Part shown: positions 37,204-46,075 of the stretch, in pieces | How the letters are laid out: the number at the start of each line of letters is the position of its first letter | Numbering within the stretch: position 1 is the first letter of the stretch | Source: CAWIUB01 sp963839995 | GTDB taxonomy: Bacteria > Actinomycetota > Actinomycetes > Mycobacteriales > Jatrophihabitantaceae | DNA: 64,000 nt | Direction of reading: 5' to 3' | Assembly: GCA_963839995.1 (NCBI GenBank) | Contig: CAWIXH010000013.1 | Coordinates: forward strand, 209,518-273,517 | The notes under the pieces: model-generated | The model's input: the letters and a program-made list of their open reading frames with translations, nothing else | Told to the model about the DNA's origin: nothing | Database searches by the model: none | Made by a program: the position numbers and the translations under genes

Positions 37204-38532
37204 ATGCCGCGGTGTCGCCGAGGTGCGCGCTGGCCTCGCCTGCTGGCCGCAGTGGTGAGCGCCGCGATCACAGCTGCGCTCGCCGCATGCGCCAGCCCTC
37301 GGTCCGAGGGCGCCTACGCCGACCTGCACGGATCCCGGCTGGAGGTCGTCGCGGCCTGGTCGGATACCGAGCAGGAGCGCTTCGCCGCGGTGCTACGCGA
37401 GTTCAGCGACCGCACCGGCGCATCGGTGCGCTACACCTCGGCGCAGGACAGCGTGCCGGAGATGCTCGACGCGCGGCTGAGCGCGGGAGACCCGCCGGAT
37501 GTCGCGCTGCTGCCACAGCCCGGGCTGCTGCGCCACTACGCGGAGTCGGGCCGGCTGGTGCCGCTGAACAGCGCGACCGCCGCCATCGTGCAGCAGTCCT
37601 ACTCACCGGTGTGGCAGGCGCTTGCCTCGGCAGATGGTCGCATGTACGGGGTGTGGTTCAAGGCCGCGAACAAGTCGCTGATCTGGTATGACGTCGCGGC
37701 GTTCGAACGAGCTGGCATCGCGCCGCCGGACACCCTGGCCGGGCTACTCGCCGCGGCCGGCACCCTGCGGGCGGGCGGGGTGGCGCCGTTCTCCGTGGGA
37801 GCCGGTGACCAGTGGACGCTCACCGACTGGTTCGAGAACCTCTACTTGCAGCTGGCCGGGGCACAAGATTACGACCGGCTCGCGGTGCACGAGCTCGCCT
37901 GGACAGACCGGTCGGTCGAGGCGACGCTGCATGTCATGGCGCAACTGCTCGCCCCGCAGTACTTGCGTGGCGGGATCGCCGCCACGTTGAACACGAGTTT
38001 CGAGGACTCCGTGGCGAAGGCGTTCACGAAGCCGGCCGGTGCCGCGATGGTGAGCGAGGGCGACTTCGTCGCCAGCGCGATCACCACACGCACCGGTGCG
38101 CGGATCGGGGTGGACGTCGACGCCATACCGTTCCCGGCCGCCCACCGCGCGGTTTCCGCCGTGGTCGGCGGCGGCGATGTCGCGGTGCAGTTGCGCCGGT
38201 CAACGGCTGCGGCCGAGCTGATGCGGTATCTCGCCAGCCCCGCCGCGGCAGCCGTGTGGGCCGCCGCCGGCGGATTCGTCTCCCCGAATCAGCAGCTGGA
38301 CCTGTCCGTCTACCCGGACGCGTTGACGCGCTCGATAGCGCGTGACCTGATCGAGGCGGGCGAGGACTTCCGCTTCGACCTCTCCGACCTGCAGCCGGCC
38401 GCGTTCGGCGCCACGCCCAACGCAGGCATGCAGGGCGCGTTGCGCGACTTCCTGGTCACCCGCGACGTGCCCAACACTGCGCGGCGCCTCGAACGTGCGG
38501 CCACCGCCGCCTACGCGGCGGCCGCGCGATGA
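37204..38532 (+). CDS. Lipoprotein solute-binding protein of an ABC importer (sugar type)
   Basis: The protein has 442 residues. A signal peptide ends in a lipobox, AALAACASP (lipidated Cys). The mature protein is a cluster-1 binding protein: EVVAAWSDTEQERFAAVLRE at the start, PDVALLPQPG, MYGVWFKAANKSLIWYD and WTLTDWFENLYLQL. ATG 37204 is 9 nt after GGAG. It is divergent from the MacB-type genes. There is no importer permease in the neighbourhood, so it either works with a distant transporter or has been recruited as a sensor. The next gene, encoding another binding protein, is convergent. Confidence 0.85.
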   Translation: MPRCRRGARWPRLLAAVVSAAITAALAACASPRSEGAYADLHGSRLEVVAAWSDTEQERFAAVLREFSDRTGASVRYTSAQDSVPEMLDARLSAGDPPDVALLPQPGLLRHYAESGRLVPLNSATAAIVQQSYSPVWQALASADGRMYGVWFKAANKSLIWYDVAAFERAGIAPPDTLAGLLAAAGTLRAGGVAPFSVGAGDQWTLTDWFENLYLQLAGAQDYDRLAVHELAWTDRSVEATLHVMAQLLAPQYLRGGIAATLNTSFEDSVAKAFTKPAGAAMVSEGDFVASAITTRTGARIGVDVDAIPFPAAHRAVSAVVGGGDVAVQLRRSTAAAELMRYLASPAAAAVWAAAGGFVSPNQQLDLSVYPDALTRSIARDLIEAGEDFRFDLSDLQPAAFGATPNAGMQGALRDFLVTRDVPNTARRLERAATAAYAAAAR

Positions 38533-38546
38533 GGAAGCATCGCCAC

Positions 38547-39500
38547 CTAGTGATCAGCGGCGAGCAGGCCGTGCCGCTGCAGGAAGCCGGTCGCCTCGGC
38601 GTGCACGTCCTTGCCGGCGACGCCGACCCGCCAGTTGAGGAAGGTCAGGGTGCGGGTGTCCAGGGCCGCCGAAACGGCGTCCAGCGCGTCCTGCACCCGT
38701 GCGCCGTACCGCTGCAGCGCGCGCGCCGAGACGACCGGCACGACCTGTTCGGTGGGCTGCAGCCGTCGATCGTCGCGGAGCAACGTCAGCTCGCCGGTGG
38801 CCAGCTCGCCGTCGGTGGTGAACATGACCGCGACGTCGATGACCCCTTCCTGAAGCGCGGTCATCCGCTGCGTTTCGTCGTCGAAGGCGAGGAACTGCTT
38901 CATGTGCACGCCGTACACGCGCTGCAATCCGAGCAGGCAGTACGGCCGTTGCGGGCACTCGGAGGGCCCGCCCAGGGTGAGCTGCGGCGACACCCGAGCG
39001 AGGTCGCTGAGCGTGTGCAGTTGCAGCCGGGCCGCCGTCACCCCGGTGACCGTGAACCCGTTCTGGTCCGACGCCGCCGCGGGTTGCAGGGCGCGCAGCT
39101 GCCGCGGGGCGAGGACGCGGCGCAGCGCGTCGAGCACCGCACGCGGATCCGTCCAGTTGAGCGAGACGTCCGGCGCGATGCTGGTGAGGGCGGTGCCGAG
39201 ATACTCCGGCACCACGTCGACCAGCCCCTGGCGCAGCGCGGGCTGTACCAGCTCGCGCGGGCCGAGGTCGAGCTCTCGGCGCACCGGCACACCGGCGTGC
39301 TCGAGCGCCTGCGCGTAAATCTCGGCGAGCAGCTCGCTCTCCGGGAAGTTAAACGACGCCACCACTACTGCGTCCTGCCGCGCGTTGGCACCCCCAGAGG
39401 GTGTGTGCCCGGCGCCCGAACCGCACCCGGCCAGCGCGGCGAGGACGGCCGGCACCGCGACGAGCCACGCCCGCCGGATCCTGCCCCGCCTGGCCGCCAC
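38547..39500 (-). CDS. OpuAC-type lipoprotein binding protein (glycine betaine/choline-like)
   Basis: The protein has 317 residues. The lipobox is in VLAALAGCGSG. The mature domain has VVVASFNFPESELLAEIYAQ, ELVQPALRQGLVDVVPEYLG, TDGELATGELTLLRDDRRLQ and the C-terminal TFLNWRVGVAGKDV, as in osmoprotectant-binding proteins of the OpuC/ProX group. GTG 39500 has GGGAG upstream. It stands alone without transporter genes and is divergent from the PAP2-kinase operon with only 38 nt between starts, so both share one promoter region. Confidence 0.85.
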   Translation of the reverse strand: MAARRGRIRRAWLVAVPAVLAALAGCGSGAGHTPSGGANARQDAVVVASFNFPESELLAEIYAQALEHAGVPVRRELDLGPRELVQPALRQGLVDVVPEYLGTALTSIAPDVSLNWTDPRAVLDALRRVLAPRQLRALQPAAASDQNGFTVTGVTAARLQLHTLSDLARVSPQLTLGGPSECPQRPYCLLGLQRVYGVHMKQFLAFDDETQRMTALQEGVIDVAVMFTTDGELATGELTLLRDDRRLQPTEQVVPVVSARALQRYGARVQDALDAVSAALDTRTLTFLNWRVGVAGKDVHAEATGFLQRHGLLAADH

Positions 39501-39538
39501 CGCATCTCCCCAGCACAGCCTGCGATCCAGATGGACGG

Positions 39539-41242
39539 ATGCGCAAGGTGACCGCAGCCGCCGGCGACTCCGGGTCGATCGCCCCGGTGCTCGCCACCGC
39601 GCCGCTGGGCCGGCGCCGCCGCCCCTCCGGCGAGCCGCCGCCCCTGCCGCGTCATGTCGCCGCGAGTACCCCGCGGTATCTGGCGGCGGTCGTCGCGGTG
39701 GTGCTGCTCGAGAGCGCGCTCGCCGTGCACCCCCTGCGCGTGGCGATCACCCGGCTGGACGACGCTACCGTGCGGGCGCTGGCCCGGCTGCGCAGCCAGC
39801 CGCTGATCAGCGTGCTGCATGTGGTGGAGCACCTCAGCTCCGCGAATGTGGTGCGGGTTATCGGATGGGCCACGATCGCGCTGCTGCTCGTCACGCGCAG
39901 AGCGCGCCACCTGCTGACCTACCTGACAGTCGTGCTGGTCGTCGCATTGGCCACCGGCTGGCTCGCGCTACTGCAGGGCCGGATGCGTCCCGGAGGCGTA
40001 CGCATCCTCGGCGACTGGAGCGGCTACGCCCACCCGTCCGCGCCGGTTGCGACACTGGCCGTGGTTTGCGTCGGGTCGTTGTACACGACGCTGCCGCGTG
40101 GACGGTGGCGGCGCCTGGCCGGCTGGCTGGTCGGCATCGCCGTCGGCGCGCTGTGCGCAACGCGGCTGCTGCTCGCGGTCGATCATCCAAGCGACGTGCT
40201 GGCCGCGCTGGGCATCGGCTGGGCGCTGCCGGTCGTCGCGTTCCGGTTGCTGACGCCGGAAGACGTCTTCCCCATCAGCTACCGGCGGGCTGGCCGAATC
40301 CGCCATGCTCACCTTGACGTCGCAGGTGAGCGCGGGGCGGCTATCGTGAATGCCCTTGATCAGCAACTGGGGATCCGCGCTGAGGCAGTGGAGCCCTTCG
40401 GGCTCGCCGGATCGGCCGGCTCGACTCCGCTGCGGGTGCGCATCCACGCCCCCGACGACCGGCAGGCGACGCTGTTCGCCAAGCTGTATGCGGTCAGCCA
40501 TTTGCGGTCGGACCGCTCCTACAAGATGTCGCGAATGATCCTCTACGGCCGGCTGGAGGATGAGAAGCCGTTCTCGACCGTGCGCCGGCTGGTCGAATAC
40601 GAGGATCATATGCTGCGGCTGCTGCGCGACGCCGGGCTGCCCACCCCACGCCCGTATGGGCTGGTCGAGATCACCCCAGAGCGCGAGTACGTGATCGTGA
40701 TGGAGTTCGTCGAGGGTGCCCGGGAGATGGGTGCCGAGTCCATTGGTGAGCGGGAGATAGATGCCGCGCTCGCCATCGTCCGCGGCCTCTGGCAGGCGGG
40801 CGTGGCGCACCGCGACATCAAGCCCTCTAACCTGCTGGTCTGCAACGGACGAGTGTTGTTGATCGACGTCGCATTCGCCACCGTGCGTCCCACGCCGTGG
40901 CGGCAGGCGGTCGACCTGGCCAACATGATGCTCACCCTCGCGCTGGCCAGCAGCCCGGAATTGGTCTACGACCGGGCCGCCCGCACCTTCGCCCCGGAGG
41001 ACGTCGCCGAGGCGTTCGCCGCGAGCCGCAGCGTAACGATCCCGACCCAGCTGCGGACGCGGCTGCGCGCCGACGGGCGCGACCTCGTGGCACGGTTCCG
41101 GGTGCTCGCCCCGCCGCGCCCGCCGGTGCGGATCCAGTTGTGGACGCTGCGGCGGGTCGCCGTCACAGTCGGCATGTTGCTTGCCGTCGCGCTCGCCGTG
41201 GTCTCGGCCTACGCCTACGCCCGTCTGGCGGGGCTGCTATGA
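39539..41242 (+). CDS. Fusion of PAP2-like membrane domain and kinase-like domain
   Basis: The protein has 567 residues. Residues about 40-240 form a PAP2 phosphatase-like membrane unit with LLQGRMRPGG, a YAHPSAPVATLAVVC segment and DHPSDVLAALGIGWALP in place of the classic three motifs. Residues about 280-530 form a protein-kinase-like fold: Lys in LFAKLYAVSHL, a GLVEITPEREYVIVMEFVEG hinge, the catalytic loop HRDIKPSNLLV (about 424-434) and IDVAFA where DFG is expected. A final membrane helix closes the protein. The C-terminal ATGA overlaps the next gene. It probably phosphorylates a lipid or sugar carrier at the membrane, but the DFG change leaves activity uncertain. Confidence 0.8.
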   Translation: MRKVTAAAGDSGSIAPVLATAPLGRRRRPSGEPPPLPRHVAASTPRYLAAVVAVVLLESALAVHPLRVAITRLDDATVRALARLRSQPLISVLHVVEHLSSANVVRVIGWATIALLLVTRRARHLLTYLTVVLVVALATGWLALLQGRMRPGGVRILGDWSGYAHPSAPVATLAVVCVGSLYTTLPRGRWRRLAGWLVGIAVGALCATRLLLAVDHPSDVLAALGIGWALPVVAFRLLTPEDVFPISYRRAGRIRHAHLDVAGERGAAIVNALDQQLGIRAEAVEPFGLAGSAGSTPLRVRIHAPDDRQATLFAKLYAVSHLRSDRSYKMSRMILYGRLEDEKPFSTVRRLVEYEDHMLRLLRDAGLPTPRPYGLVEITPEREYVIVMEFVEGAREMGAESIGEREIDAALAIVRGLWQAGVAHRDIKPSNLLVCNGRVLLIDVAFATVRPTPWRQAVDLANMMLTLALASSPELVYDRAARTFAPEDVAEAFAASRSVTIPTQLRTRLRADGRDLVARFRVLAPPRPPVRIQLWTLRRVAVTVGMLLAVALAVVSAYAYARLAGLL

Positions 41243-41802
41243 ACAGGCACCTCAACGGGTGGGCGCGCCGCCGCGTGATCGCCGCAACCTGCCTTGCTGT
41301 GCTGTTTGGTGTGACCTCCTGCAGCATCGGCACCGCCGCCCAGGTTCCCCGATGCGGGTCCATCGAGCGGGTGGCGCTCATCGCTCAGTCCGTCCCGTCG
41401 ACGTCGTACGTCCCATGCATCAGCGCCCTACAGCAGGGCTGGACCAGCAGCGGCCTGCACGTGCGCAACGGGGAAACGCGCTTCACGCTGCGCTCCGACC
41501 GCAGCCCCGACCACCCCGTCCAGGTTGAGTTGTCCGCGGTGTGCGCGGTCGGTGCGGCCACCCCGTTCCCCCCACGGACGGCGGGCGGACGCACTTACCT
41601 GCAGTTGCGCGGAATCGATCCGCGCTACACGGGAACGATGTACGACGTCTTTCCCGGAGGATGCGTGAGCTATCGGTTCGACTTCCAGCGCGGGCCACAC
41701 ATCGCGCTCATGGTGGAGTTCGAAGCAGCCGTCGGATTCGTGTCACGCCAGCAGTTGCGGCTCGACGTGCGACGTCACCTCGGCGTTCGGTTGGACCCAT
41801 GA
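41239..41802 (+). CDS. Secreted lipoprotein, function unknown
   Basis: The protein has 187 residues. The signal peptide ends in a lipobox, FGVTSCSIG. The mature part has about four cysteines (RCGSIERV, YVPCISAL, SAVCAVGA, GGCVSYRF) that could form two disulfides. The start overlaps the PAP2-kinase stop and the end overlaps the next PAP2 gene, so the three are tightly coupled. No enzymatic motif is seen. It is likely an extracytoplasmic partner of the two membrane enzymes. Confidence 0.8.
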   Translation: MNRHLNGWARRRVIAATCLAVLFGVTSCSIGTAAQVPRCGSIERVALIAQSVPSTSYVPCISALQQGWTSSGLHVRNGETRFTLRSDRSPDHPVQVELSAVCAVGAATPFPPRTAGGRTYLQLRGIDPRYTGTMYDVFPGGCVSYRFDFQRGPHIALMVEFEAAVGFVSRQQLRLDVRRHLGVRLDP

Positions 41803-42425
41803 ACAGCCGTCGTTGGCGAAATGTGCCGAGCAGGCTGGCCGACCCCGACATGCGGCTCCTGGTTGGCTTGGCCGGGCTGGCGCTGTCCGGGCTGGCCGTG
41901 CGCGCTCACAGCATCGGCCGCCGCGAAGTGGCGGTGTTCCGAGCGGTGAACCAACTGCCGGACGGCCTCTTCCCGCCAGCCTGGGTGCTGATGCAGGCCG
42001 GCACGCTGGCCGCCGGACCGGTGGCCGGCGTGATCGCTTGGGCGTCCGGCCGGCCGCGGCTCGCCGTCCGACTGGCCCTCGACGGCTTCGGCAGCTGGAC
42101 GCTGTCCAAGGTCGTCAAGCGCGTCTACCGCCGACCACGGCCGGGTTTCCTCGTCGAGGGCGCGCGTACTCGCGGTAAGGAGGCCTCGGGACTCGGGTAC
42201 GTGTCCGGGCATGCCGGAGTCGCCGTCGGACTCGGCATCGCCTCCTTCGGCGAACTGCGCCCCGCAGCCCGCCTCGCTGTACTCGTTGCGGTACCAACCG
42301 TCGGCCTGTGCCGCATCTACGTCGGGGCCCACCTGCCTCTCGATGTCATCGGAGGCGCCGCGATGGGCCTGGCCGTCGACGCCGTGGTGGCGCGGGCTCT
42401 GCACTCCGCAACGCGGACCCGTTGA
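41799..42425 (+). CDS. PAP2-family membrane phosphatase
   Basis: The protein has 208 residues. The three acid-phosphatase motifs are complete: KRVYRRPRPG (motif 1), YVSGHAGVAVGLG (motif 2, catalytic His) and CRIYVGAHLPLDVIGG (motif 3). Five to six membrane helices surround them. It probably hydrolyses a lipid pyrophosphate or phosphatidate at the outer face. It is the last gene of the operon that starts at 39539. Confidence 0.9.
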   Translation: MNSRRWRNVPSRLADPDMRLLVGLAGLALSGLAVRAHSIGRREVAVFRAVNQLPDGLFPPAWVLMQAGTLAAGPVAGVIAWASGRPRLAVRLALDGFGSWTLSKVVKRVYRRPRPGFLVEGARTRGKEASGLGYVSGHAGVAVGLGIASFGELRPAARLAVLVAVPTVGLCRIYVGAHLPLDVIGGAAMGLAVDAVVARALHSATRTR

Positions 42426-42559
42426 TGTGGGACGTAAGGCCCTGCCGAGCCCGGGACACCACACTGCAGTGTGACGGCGGCCGCGCCGGAAGCCACACCC
42501 TCGCCCGAACGCCCGCCGGCCGGGCCGCTGGTCGACGGGAAGATGATCGACCCGCGGCC

Positions 42560-43015
42560 AGCCGAGGCCGACGATCGCGCCGTGCCCAGACATAGGGGGT
42601 GACTTGATCACCGCGCTGCTCGGCGATCGGCGCCCTGGTCGAACGCGCCCCCCGTACACGATCTTGCTGCCCTGCCCGGTCGGCGGCCTACCGCCGAGGA
42701 TGTTCGCCGCACGCTGGTGGCCGCCATGGGGCAGCTGGCGGCCGAGCTGCGCCGTTCGCCGACCTGAGACCAGGGCAGCGAGATGGCTGCGCGCTGAAGT
42801 GGCGGGCAAGATGGGCATGCCAGTGTTCTTCTGCGAGCCACACTCACCGCTGCAGCAGCCGAATAAACGAGAACACAGGCTGCTGCGCCAGCACTTCCCG
42901 AGTACCGACCTGCGCGTGCACGGCCCGCACGGCTGGACGCGGCCGCAGTGGAGCCGAACGAGCAGCCTCGCAAGCGTCTCGACTGGGACACCCCGACCGT
43001 CCGGCTCCCCTCGGA
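42560..43015 (+). pseudogene. IS30-family transposase remnant
   Basis: Different frames of this stretch give consecutive IS30 blocks: a GDLITALLG start, YTILLPCPVGG, a MFAA to AEL region, GKMGMPVFFCEPHSPLQQ, REHRLLRQHFP with lost residues, and RKRLDWDTPTVRLP. The order is right, but at least four indels separate them. The N-terminal HTH part is missing. Confidence 0.7.
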
Positions 43016-43240
43016 CAGCCGCAGCCGACGGAACGGGTAAGTCATCCGCACAAGACCGTACAGAACGGCGAAGAGTCGGCGTCGATCTCGCCTGGGCGAC
43101 CGCGCCGATTTGGCGATCGCTTTGGTCTGCACGGTCACCGCGTGCGACTGGCTCGGTCAACCTCGTCTGACGCCAGCTTTACGCCGACAGACTGGTCCGG
43201 CTACCGACCTGGAACTCGGCCACCGGCCGTCGAGGCGCTG

Positions 43241-43288
43241 ACCAGCACATCACGAACACGCTTTGACCGTCGTCCCGCCTGATCATTC
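43241..43288 (+). repeat. Two-block intergenic repeat, copy G, left part
   Basis: The left block is accagcacatcacg, with cat at 43248. The copy is cut by an ISL3 insertion after 43288; the first target-site copy gatcattc is 43281-43288. The right part resumes at 44618. Confidence 0.65.
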
Positions 43289-44609
43289 GGCGCTTCCGGA
43301 AGTCCGTGGGTCATGGTGTGGCCGGGTAGAGCTGTAGGCCGCCGAGGTGGAAGTAGATCGCGGTCTTGAAGTGCTCGCGGTTGCGGTAGCCACGGGCGGA
43401 GACTCTGATCGCCTGGATGCGGGAGTTGAGGCCTTCGGCGCCGGCGTTGGTGATCCGGTGGGCGAAGTAGGACAGCAGCCCCGCCTGGTGACGTTTGAGT
43501 GTCTTCGCCGCGTCGATGATCGGTTTGAGCCGGCAGTGGGTGGCCCAGAAGTACCAGCGGTTGAAGTGCTTGGCCGCCCAGCCGCGGCGCTTATAGGACC
43601 AGAAGTGCCGCAGGCTCTCCTTGATCGCCCACGCCCGGGCGGTGCGCAGGTCGCCGGCCTGCAGCGTGGCGAACCGGTCGGCGTGACGGTCGGGCAGGTT
43701 CTCGGCCGAGTACAGCCACAGGTACTTCGAACCGGCCAGGCTCTTGTCACCGGCCGCGACCAGCGCCCGGTTCTCTTGCTTGCGGACGGTGTCCACCGCG
43801 CCGGTGAGGTAGCCCATCAGGTGGTACCGGTCGAACACGATCTTGTCGTCCGGGTCGGTCAGGTGCGCGCGCACCGAGTTGGCGAACGGCTCCCACATGT
43901 CCATCGCGACCGCCTGGATGCCGGCCAGCTGCTCGGGCGTGAACTTCTCGAAGTAGCCGTCCAGGCTGGCCTGGCGTCGCTCGTCGGCGATGTAGTCCAC
44001 GGTGCCGGTGTCCAGGTCGGCGACCACGGTGATGTAGTCCTGTCCCCGCCCGGCCGCCTTCTCATCGACCCCGACATGCGCCGGGGCGGTCAGTGGTTTC
44101 GCGGTCAGGCCCCGGGCCACCGCGCGGTCCATCAGGTGCCACGCCTCATCCCAGCTGACCCGCAGCAACCCGGCCGCGGAGGCCACGTCGCAGGCGGCGA
44201 GCACGTCGATGGCCAGCCGCTCGAACAACACGGTGAACCGTGCGTGCGGCTCAGCCCACGGCAGCCGCACCTGCCGCACCCCGTGCTCGGGGCACTCGAC
44301 CCGCGGCGGGCGGGCGTGCAGGAACGTCAAGAACGCACACGAGTCCAGATGCCGCCAAGCCCGCTCCTCGGCGTGGTCGTAGACCGCCAGCTCCCGCTCA
44401 CAGTCCGGGCACACGAACCGCGTCCGGCCCGGATGCCCGACCCACACGTCCACCCGCCCGCCGGGGGCCGACAGCTCGACGCGATCAACCTCCCACGGCG
44501 CGACCAACCCCAGCAGATGGCGGTACAACTCGGTGTCGCGCATGCGACAGATCCTGCCGCCAAGCGCCCGTCACACCCAGACCCGACCCACGAAAAACCC
44601 GGAAGCGCC
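43289..44609 (-). mobile_element. Complete ISL3-family insertion sequence
   Basis: The element is 1,321 bp. The ends are imperfect inverted repeats: ggcgcttccggaagtccgtg at the left, and on the reverse strand of the right end ggcgcttccgggtttttcgt. It is flanked by an 8-bp direct repeat, gatcattc (43281-43288 and 44610-44617), the target duplication length known for ISL3. The transposase is intact, so this is a recent and possibly active copy. Confidence 0.92.
43311..44543 (-). CDS. ISL3-family transposase
   Basis: The protein has 410 residues. An N-terminal zinc-finger-like region (FVCPDCERELAVYDHAEE, then RVECPEHGVRQV) is followed by an HTH (ACDVASAAGLLRVSWDEAWH) and the ISL3 DDE core: VGVDEKAAGRGQDYIT (first Asp), VAMDMWEPFANSVR and FDRYHLM (second) and GAEGLNSRIQAIRVSARGY (Glu). 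It is complete with no break. The gene fills most of the element. Confidence 0.93.
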   Translation of the reverse strand: MRDTELYRHLLGLVAPWEVDRVELSAPGGRVDVWVGHPGRTRFVCPDCERELAVYDHAEERAWRHLDSCAFLTFLHARPPRVECPEHGVRQVRLPWAEPHARFTVLFERLAIDVLAACDVASAAGLLRVSWDEAWHLMDRAVARGLTAKPLTAPAHVGVDEKAAGRGQDYITVVADLDTGTVDYIADERRQASLDGYFEKFTPEQLAGIQAVAMDMWEPFANSVRAHLTDPDDKIVFDRYHLMGYLTGAVDTVRKQENRALVAAGDKSLAGSKYLWLYSAENLPDRHADRFATLQAGDLRTARAWAIKESLRHFWSYKRRGWAAKHFNRWYFWATHCRLKPIIDAAKTLKRHQAGLLSYFAHRITNAGAEGLNSRIQAIRVSARGYRNREHFKTAIYFHLGGLQLYPATP

Positions 44610-44617
44610 GATCATTC

Positions 44618-44638
44618 AGACGGACTCGGCGTTGATCG
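44618..44638 (+). repeat. Two-block intergenic repeat, copy G, right part
   Basis: The right block is cggactcggcgttg, with actcggcg at 44624. Removing the IS and one gatcattc puts this 47 nt from the left-block cat at 43248, which matches the spacing of the other copies. Confidence 0.65.
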
Positions 44639-44678
44639 TTCACGCACGCTCAAGACGATTGGCGGCCCCGCCTCGATC

Positions 44679-44750
44679 GGGCGCACATATCGCTCGCCAC
44701 CGGCCAGCCGAACGCGCCGCCCAAGCACGCGAAGTATTCGGCGCTCGTGG
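44679..44750 (+). repeat. Two-block intergenic repeat, copy H
   Basis: The left block is cgggcgcacatatcg, with cat at 44686. The right block is gtattcggcgctcgtgg, with attcggcg at 44736. The spacing is 50 nt. Copies G and H lie back to back once the IS is removed. Confidence 0.78.
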
Positions 44751-44899
44751 ATGTCGAAGCGATCACGATCGGTTATCACGCAAGAGGCCGGTCTCAGGCG
44801 GGCTCTACTTGGTGGATGCCTGGCGTGATGGTGTCGGTGGGCCGGTGCTCGGGCGGCAGCTGCGCGAGGTCCAGCGCGGGACAGCCTGGCAGGCTGGCG

Positions 44900-45364
44900 T
44901 CAACCGGATGGCGGGGTTGCGTAGGTGCCGACGAGTCGGGCTTCGGCGAGAACGTGACCCGCCGCTGCTTCGTCGACCTGTGCGTAGCCCGGCTGGCCTT
45001 CGAAGTCGAGTGGCCGGTCGAGAGCCAGCAGCCGGAAGACGTAGTGATGGACTCCGTGTCCGGCCGGCGGGGCCGGGCCGAGGTAGCCGGGCTGGCCGAA
45101 TCCGTTGACGCCCTGGCGTGCCTCGGCGGCGCGCTCCGCCTCACCGAGCCCGGTCCGCGACGGTGCCAAGCCGAACAGCACCCAGTGCACGAAGCTGCCC
45201 TCGATCGGTGCGTCGGGGTCGTCGACGAGCAGGACCAGCTCGACGGTCCCGTCCGGCACACCCTCCCACGACAATGGTGGGGAGACGTCGCCGCGTGCGT
45301 GGTCGAACCGGGCAGGGATCGGCTGGCCGTCGGCGAATGCCGAGCTGGTGAGCGTGAACGTCAT
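44900..45364 (-). CDS. PEBP-family protein (YbhB/YbcL-like)
   Basis: The protein has about 154 residues. It has the phosphatidylethanolamine-binding-protein anion pocket: VDDPDAPIEGSFVHW (DPDxP plus H-W), SPPLSWEGVP before it, and GVHHYVFRLLALDRPLDF after it. The usual bacterial length is about 150-160 residues. ATG 45364 is used; an in-frame TTG at 45400 would add 12 residues. Neither has a good Shine-Dalgarno sequence. It is a soluble ligand-binding protein of unknown target, divergent from the small gene at 45412. Confidence 0.87.
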   Translation of the reverse strand: MTFTLTSSAFADGQPIPARFDHARGDVSPPLSWEGVPDGTVELVLLVDDPDAPIEGSFVHWVLFGLAPSRTGLGEAERAAEARQGVNGFGQPGYLGPAPPAGHGVHHYVFRLLALDRPLDFEGQPGYAQVDEAAAGHVLAEARLVGTYATPPSG

Positions 45365-45411
45365 ATCGTCGAGGATGGTCGTGGCCGCGGTGGCCGACAA
45401 GGAGTCAGCCG

Positions 45412-45681
45412 ATGAACGTCCTTCTCATCTGTCGACCAGCCGCTGGCGTCGATCCGGCCCGCGAATTCCCGCGTCGTCTGCCAGCCGAACGTGACGCGCT
45501 GCAGGCGCTGCGCGAACAGGGTGCGCTGACCGCCGCCTATAGCCCGGGCGGGCCCGGCGCGGTGCTCATGCTCGAGGTTGCTGATGTCGACACCGCCCGC
45601 CGCATCGGCGCCCGGCTCCCCCTCGCCGCGGCCGGCCTCATCGACATCGAGATCATCCCGCTCACGCCGCTCGGCATGTAG
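45412..45681 (+). CDS. Small ferredoxin-like-fold protein (muconolactone-isomerase-like)
   Basis: The protein has 89 residues. The pattern NVLLICRPAAG, ERDALQALREQGALTAAYSP, GAVLMLEVADVDTARRIGAR and GLIDIEIIPLTPLG is that of a dimeric alpha-beta barrel of the muconolactone isomerase/YCII type. It has no catalytic residue that would fix a function. It is a stand-alone gene. Confidence 0.68.
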   Translation: MNVLLICRPAAGVDPAREFPRRLPAERDALQALREQGALTAAYSPGGPGAVLMLEVADVDTARRIGARLPLAAAGLIDIEIIPLTPLGM

Positions 45682-45845
45682 CTGGCAGGGCTGTGTTGGG
45701 AGCGCCGTCACGGCCCAACACGAGTGTGCCCGGCTGGGTCCGGCGTTCAGTGGATGTTCGCCGCCGGCGGGCTCGGTTGACACCGGGGCGTCGGCCGGTG
45801 CCAGCATGGGCACTGACCGGGGTGTCATCGGAGAAGGGAGCGGGT

Positions 45846-46075
45846 ATGAACATAGCGACCCACAACGGTCAAGTCGGCGCACCGCGCCCGCACCGAACGG
45901 CAGGCGCTGGCGAAGATCGCCGACCGGATCGCCCCCCAGTTCCCGGAACTGACAAAGCGAGCAGATCAAGCAGGCAATCCACGGCAGGTACGCGGCGTTC
46001 GAGAACAGCCGCATCCGCGACTTCGTCCCCGTCCTGGTCGAACGCCAAGTCCAGCACGACCTCGCCCACCGCTAA
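45846..46075 (+). pseudogene. Small three-helix dimerisation protein, two frameshifts
   Basis: Three frames in order give NIATHNGQVG, then RQALAKIADRIAPQFPEL, then EQIKQAIHGRYAAFENSR and RDFVPVLVERQVQHDL to TAA. Together they look like the actinobacterial three-helix-bundle dimerisation protein. The 230 nt minus two bases gives 75 codons plus stop. Both shifts go in the same direction, as in the VOC gene at 6307. Confidence 0.55.

Noticed and set aside
43286..43300. attcggcgcttccgg as a right block of the repeat at the ISL3 left end
   Set aside because: It is created by the join of the target duplication (gatcattc) with the IS terminus (ggcgcttcc). The true right block of this copy is at 44624.
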